A stretch of 64,000 nucleotides of DNA, taken from Sutcliffiella horikoshii (GTDB lineage Bacteria; Bacillota; Bacilli; Bacillales; Bacillaceae_I). Location of the stretch: NCBI RefSeq assembly GCF_020524325.1, contig NZ_JAIVKY010000007.1:701759-765758 (forward strand), in the 5' to 3' direction. Shown here one piece after another: positions 60,500-64,000 of the stretch (the stretch's first letter is position 1; each line of letters opens with the position of its first letter). Under the pieces are notes generated by a model, which was given only the letters and a program-made list of their open reading frames with translations, was not told where the DNA came from and did not search any database. Both the position numbers and the translations under genes were made by a program.

Positions 60500-61201
60500 T
60501 TAGTCCAAGTTTTCTACTTCCGCTTGAATGACTCCTGTCAGTGATTTTAACTCATAATATACATCTGTGGTATAGACGCTTTTCTTCGTGGTGATGATGC
60601 AATTAAGCACAATATCATCTTTTTCCTCTTTAACCTTCACTCGCTTAATAGAAAGATTTTTATGATGAATCTCCTTCATGACCATGGTTAGGTCAATATC
60701 TTTTTCTATGAAGATTTTCACTTTAATTTCTTTTTCTTTCAACTTCTTTGGCCCAATTTTATCAAATAAGGAAGGGATTACTTTCACACCAAGAATGATA
60801 AAAATGACTCCAAAAGCCCCTTCAATAAAAAAACCTGCCCCGATTGTGATACCAAGTGCAGCGGATGCCAATACCAAGGATGCGGTAGTCAGACCAGAAA
60901 TAGCCTCGTTGCTTCTTCTTAAGATTACCCCTGCTCCTAAAAATCCAATACCACTAATAACATATGAAGGAATTCGTCCAGGATCCATTGGTCTGGAGTA
61001 TTCCTTAGAATAAAGAAAGGCAGATTCATAGGAAACAATGGTTAGAAGACATGCCATTACTGAGACGATTACGCAAGTCTTCAACCCAAGAGGCTTTCCT
61101 TTTAATTCACGTTCTAATCCTATAATTATTCCAGCTATTGATGCAAAAACAAGTTTTACAATAAAATCATATTCATCGATATATTCCAAGAACAATTCCA
61201 T
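60500..61201 (-). CDS. MgtC/SapB-family membrane protein
   Basis: 233 aa. Spans in the first 150 residues with the MgtC signature IIGLERELKGKPLGLKTCV (near 25) and GIGFLGAGVILRRSNEAISGLTTAS (core GIGFLGAGVI, GLTTAS) near 90; a C-terminal ACT-like cytoplasmic domain (KIFIEKDIDLTMVMKEIH). Linked to Mg2+ limitation in other bacteria. ATG after AGGAGGGGCCTT. No M-box-like leader seen. Confidence 0.92.
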   Translation of the reverse strand: MELFLEYIDEYDFIVKLVFASIAGIIIGLERELKGKPLGLKTCVIVSVMACLLTIVSYESAFLYSKEYSRPMDPGRIPSYVISGIGFLGAGVILRRSNEAISGLTTASLVLASAALGITIGAGFFIEGAFGVIFIILGVKVIPSLFDKIGPKKLKEKEIKVKIFIEKDIDLTMVMKEIHHKNLSIKRVKVKEEKDDIVLNCIITTKKSVYTTDVYYELKSLTGVIQAEVENLD

Positions 61202-61324
61202 AAGGCCCCTCCTGTAAGTATAAAAGATATGATATTCTATATAAAAATAGTTATTAAAGAATTATAACAATACTCTGTAAAATTACAAAGTTATTAAAAA
61301 ATACTAACAGTTTGGGTGAAGGCA

Positions 61325-62221
61325 ATGAATAAGTGGTTTAATCCTTATGTGGCTCTCGCCGTGGGAGTAATTACTGTATCTACATCCGCCATATTTGTTA
61401 AATTAGCGGATGCCCCTGCTGGAGTGGCCGCCTTCTACCGGTTACTTTTCTCCGTGATAATACTACTACCCATTTTTCTATATAAATATGTTGGGGAGTT
61501 AAAGGATATTTCGAAGCGGGATTGGCTCTTTTCTATGGTGGCAGGTATATTCTTAGCGTTTCATTTTATATTATGGTTTGAATCCTTAAACTATACCAGT
61601 GTAGCAAGTTCGACAGTGCTCGTAACCCTCCAGCCTTTATTTGCGTTTATTGGGACTTATTTGTTTTTCCAAGAGAGGTTAAGTAAGAAAGCTATTGTAA
61701 GTGGATTGATGGCAATAGTTGGGAGTGTGATCATCAGTTGGGGTGATTTTCGAATTAGCGGTATGGCTTTATTTGGGGATATATTGGCCTTGGTGGCCTG
61801 TGCACTTGTAACAGCATATTTATTGTTCGGGCAAGATGTAAGAAAAAGGTTATCTTTAATTACCTATACCTTTATCGTTTATGGGTTTTGTTGCGTGACT
61901 TTGTTTTTTTATGTACTCATTTCTGGAGAGCCTCTTACAGGATACTCTTCAACTGATTGGATTTGGTTCATCATGCTCGCAATCATACCAACATTACTTG
62001 GCCACTCTTTTTTTAACTGGGCTGTTAAATACATTAGTACCAATGTCATTTCCATGAGTATTCTATTCGAACCGATCGGTGCAGCACTACTTGCTTATTT
62101 CATATTAAACGAGATGGTTACATGGACGCAATTCACAGGTGGGTTGCTTGTGATGCTCAGTGTCGGTTATTTCTTAAAAGATAATCGTAAGAACCAATCA
62201 AAATTAAAAGCCGACATATAG
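61325..62221 (+). CDS. EamA-family (DMT) transporter
   Basis: 298 aa, ten spans. ITVSTSAIFVKLADAPAGVA opens the first EamA repeat; LAFHFILWFESLNYTSVASS (core ILWFESLNYTSVASS) is typical of the RhaT/YcbK-like exporter group; ILFEPIGAALLAYFILNE near the end. ATG 61325 preferred to GTG 61316, with GGGTG 6 bases upstream. Substrate unknown. The terminator stem begins inside its last codons. Confidence 0.9.
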   Translation: MNKWFNPYVALAVGVITVSTSAIFVKLADAPAGVAAFYRLLFSVIILLPIFLYKYVGELKDISKRDWLFSMVAGIFLAFHFILWFESLNYTSVASSTVLVTLQPLFAFIGTYLFFQERLSKKAIVSGLMAIVGSVIISWGDFRISGMALFGDILALVACALVTAYLLFGQDVRKRLSLITYTFIVYGFCCVTLFFYVLISGEPLTGYSSTDWIWFIMLAIIPTLLGHSFFNWAVKYISTNVISMSILFEPIGAALLAYFILNEMVTWTQFTGGLLVMLSVGYFLKDNRKNQSKLKADI

Positions 62222-62232
62222 TCGGCTTTATC
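62207..62232 (+). terminator. Terminator overlapping the transporter stop
   Basis: AAAGCCGAC / GTCGGCTTT with a 5-base loop; the T-run is short, so efficiency is uncertain. Confidence 0.65.
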
Positions 62233-62247
62233 TATTATATGTATCAT

Positions 62248-62430
62248 TCATTGGAGTCTGGTGGCTATCATTGCAAAAAATATTCCTAGTGAAAGGCTCA
62301 CAATGAACCCTTCTCCGCGTACCTTTCCTTCTTCATCACTTATACGCAACCCTTCAAAGTATGCAAACAGTAATAAGCCAATCGAAGTCAGTAATGCTAC
62401 AATAAATGCTGCGTATTTTACTAGGTCCAT
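62248..62430 (-). CDS. Small membrane protein (60 aa)
   Basis: 60 aa with two spans: VKYAAFIVALLTSIGLLLFA and GFIVSLSLGIFFAMIAT, joined by a charged loop (ISDEEGKVRGEG). Helical hairpin topology. ATG with CAGGAGGATAAGAT upstream, a strong ribosome site, so the gene is credible. Family not recognised. Confidence 0.72.
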   Translation of the reverse strand: MDLVKYAAFIVALLTSIGLLLFAYFEGLRISDEEGKVRGEGFIVSLSLGIFFAMIATRLQ

Positions 62431-62503
62431 ATCTTATCCTCCTGTTTCACTTATTACTAGATTGTATGAGAGACTCTGATAGAACATTCTTTTATTTTTC
62501 GTA

Positions 62504-62534
62504 TAAAAAAAGCTGACCATAGAGACCAGCTTAA
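62504..62534 (-). terminator. Terminator after thiT
   Basis: Minus-strand AAGCTG..CAGCTT stem with a 12-base loop, then TTTTTTT. It overlaps the thiT stop. Confidence 0.75.
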
Positions 62535-63118
62535 ACGATAGAATTATTAAATGTAAATATACGAGGGACTGTTTTAATCAATAGTACCGTTACAATTGTT
62601 GAGATTATAAAGCTCGGAAGCATAAACGACCCGTTATACAGTAATGAATATAGCCATACCGCTTGTCCTTCAGGAGCTAAATAGCCAAAGTAGATTACAC
62701 CGGCAGCGTAATGGGCCAAAAATCTTAGAAGGCAACCTAGAAAGGAAGCAATACTGACATACAATACTAGCTTTTTTATGTTATCTTCTCTAGCAGTTGT
62801 TGCTACTTGTTTTGCTACTACCCCAGCAAAACCTAATGCAGCAAAAGCTACTATATAATCCAGAAATATTTGTACCGGATCTATTCCGAACAACTGCCCT
62901 GTAACAATCTGGAGTAGACCAAGAATAAAACCGGATAAAATACCTCCCTTTATCCCCCAACGAAAAGCCATAATAAATACAGGGACCATAGAAATAGTGA
63001 TGGAACCACCCTGAGCCCAAATCTTTAGAGATAATATGCCGGCTAATAAATCAAGCAAGTAACCAAGTGCACCAAAAATTGCAACTTCAACTAAAAACAA
63101 TGTGTTATTTTTCTTCAT
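62531..63118 (-). CDS. thiT: ECF transporter thiamine-binding subunit ThiT
   Basis: 195 aa, six spans, S-component of an energy-coupling-factor transporter (B. subtilis YuaJ). IWAQGGSITISMVPVFIMAFR (core QGGSITISMVPVFI) is the ThiT signature, and the aromatic-rich SEG near HYAAGVIYFGYLAPEGQAVW (core YFGYLAPEG) lines the thiamine site. ATG 63118 with AAGGGGGATATTC upstream. A TPP riboswitch in its leader confirms the substrate. EcfAA'T are encoded elsewhere. Confidence 0.94.
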   Translation of the reverse strand: MKKNNTLFLVEVAIFGALGYLLDLLAGILSLKIWAQGGSITISMVPVFIMAFRWGIKGGILSGFILGLLQIVTGQLFGIDPVQIFLDYIVAFAALGFAGVVAKQVATTAREDNIKKLVLYVSIASFLGCLLRFLAHYAAGVIYFGYLAPEGQAVWLYSLLYNGSFMLPSFIISTIVTVLLIKTVPRIFTFNNSIV

Positions 63119-63135
63119 GAATATCCCCCTTAACA

Positions 63136-63277
63136 TAAAAAAGCGATAAAGGGGGCCCCTTTATCGCTTAAATGTAATAAGTAATAAATCCGCCACATCC
63201 CTACGATAGTACTAACTAACAGGTTCAAAGGGTCAGAACATCAAGTTCACTCTCAGCCATTAAGGCTCCCCTCGTGG
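63136..63277 (-). promoter_or_regulatory. TPP riboswitch controlling thiT
   Basis: Aptamer at 63193-63277 (minus strand): P1 CCAC/GTGG, the conserved GGCTGAGAG-type pyrimidine-sensor block (GCTGAGAG) and GACCCTTTGAACCTG pyrophosphate-sensor block. It is followed at 63141-63169 by a perfect hairpin (AAGCGATAAAGGGG / CCCCTTTATCGCTT) and TTTTTT just before the thiT ribosome site. TPP binding should favour the terminator and shut off thiamine uptake. Confidence 0.95.
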
Positions 63278-63418
63278 AAAAAGCATTCAATTGTCTTTCT
63301 TCATCATACATAACCCACAAGAAAACGACAAGTTTTTTCCTTACATAGTATATAAGTAGAAATGAGTAATGTTTATTTCATTAACAAAACTTCTATCGAA
63401 AATATTTAGAAAAAGTAT

Positions 63419-63447
63419 TGCAATATAGTTGTGGAGGTGGTATATTT
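63419..63447 (+). promoter_or_regulatory. rrn promoter P1 (tentative)
   Basis: TTGCAA (63419-63424), 17-bp spacer, TATATT (63442-63447). Tandem P1/P2 promoters are usual for Bacillus rrn operons. Confidence 0.5.
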
Positions 63448-63513
63448 AATTTCGTCGCTGCGAGGGCAGTGAATGAGATGTGAAAATGCTACTTCAAAAA
63501 AATAAAAAACAGC

Positions 63514-63542
63514 TTGACTTTAAAACGACAAGTTGTTATGAT
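63514..63542 (+). promoter_or_regulatory. rrn promoter P2
   Basis: TTGACT (63514-63519), 17-bp spacer, TATGAT (63537-63542), preceded by an A/T-rich stretch (AAAAAAATAAAAAACAGC) like an UP element. About 150 bp before 16S. Confidence 0.8.
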
Positions 63543-63577
63543 TATGAAGTCGCTTTTGAGCGAATCCTGTAAAAAAA

Positions 63578-63600
63578 TGATCTTTGAAAACTAAACAAAA
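63578..63600 (+). promoter_or_regulatory. rrn leader boxA antitermination site
   Basis: TGATCTTTGAAAACTAAAC in the rRNA leader matches the Bacillus boxA region (TGNTCTTTGAAAACT), which loads the Nus antitermination complex. Confidence 0.75.
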
Positions 63601-63690
63601 CAACAGCGTCATAACGTCGGTTCTACGGAACACGACAAAATGATTTTAAGTAAGACAAGCTAGCAAATTTTGAGCAAAAGCTCAGACTCT

Positions 63691-64000
<310 letters not shown>

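Overview
The window is low-GC Firmicute DNA, most likely from a spore-forming Bacillaceae species near Bacillus/Sutcliffiella. Grounds: strong AGGAGG-type ribosome sites, frequent TTG/GTG starts, U-tailed hairpin terminators, spore genes (sspH, a CotA-type oxidase, ispA), sporulation-timing genes (kapB, kapD, sda), a class IV PHA synthase, a lia operon, and a 16S rRNA gene that runs off the right edge. Genus is inference; the 310 visible bases of 16S were read by eye only.

Layout. 1-7400: the end of a LacI-type regulator, twin operators, and an operon for import and hydrolysis of beta-glucan oligosaccharides (binding lipoprotein, two permeases, GH1, GH30 and GH16 enzymes, none of the three with a signal peptide). 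7440-11911: miscellaneous housekeeping (SDR, DedA, SIMPL, ArsR, MenI-like thioesterase, AlkD-like repair). 11985-34661: a long block collinear in content with the B. subtilis yux/kap/pat/yug/mrp region: yuxJ, kapD, kapB, patB, yugE, yugF, alaR-alaT, yugI, yuzA, yugJ, the seven-gene mrp Na+/H+ antiporter operon, pgi, yugN, and a short Mistic homologue with the potassium channel yugO. Added inside it are a cyclophilin lipoprotein, a Cu/Zn-SOD-like lipoprotein lacking one copper ligand, and a frameshifted XRE regulator.

34792-44887: sspH, a dicarboxylate symporter, a cold-shock protein, a PHA cluster (SDR, phaR, phaC, 37-aa ORF), a cytoplasmic PAS-GAF histidine kinase with a LytTR regulator, an sda homologue, and a translationally coupled IsdG-like/unknown pair. 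45015-53473: DUF3817, a metallophosphoesterase, the DbpA helicase, a YjiH transporter, a CotA-like oxidase with a repeat protein, and the intracellular protease IspA. 53743-57263: lia envelope-stress operon (I-H, terminator, F-S-R). 57325-64000: glutaredoxin-like protein, RNA methyltransferase, amidase lipoprotein, two DMT transporters, tRNA-Ala(GGC), MgtC, a TPP riboswitch controlling thiT, then rrn promoters, boxA and 16S.

Across the window lies a family of GC-rich 120-140 bp intergenic repeats. Four loci carry two units head to head around a partly conserved 85-90 bp linker (about 345 bp in all); two loci carry nested hybrids; two carry single units. This modular family and several small unlisted genes (sda, a 29-aa and a 37-aa ORF) are the least ordinary content. 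No CRISPR array, transposase, prophage or restriction/defence system was seen.
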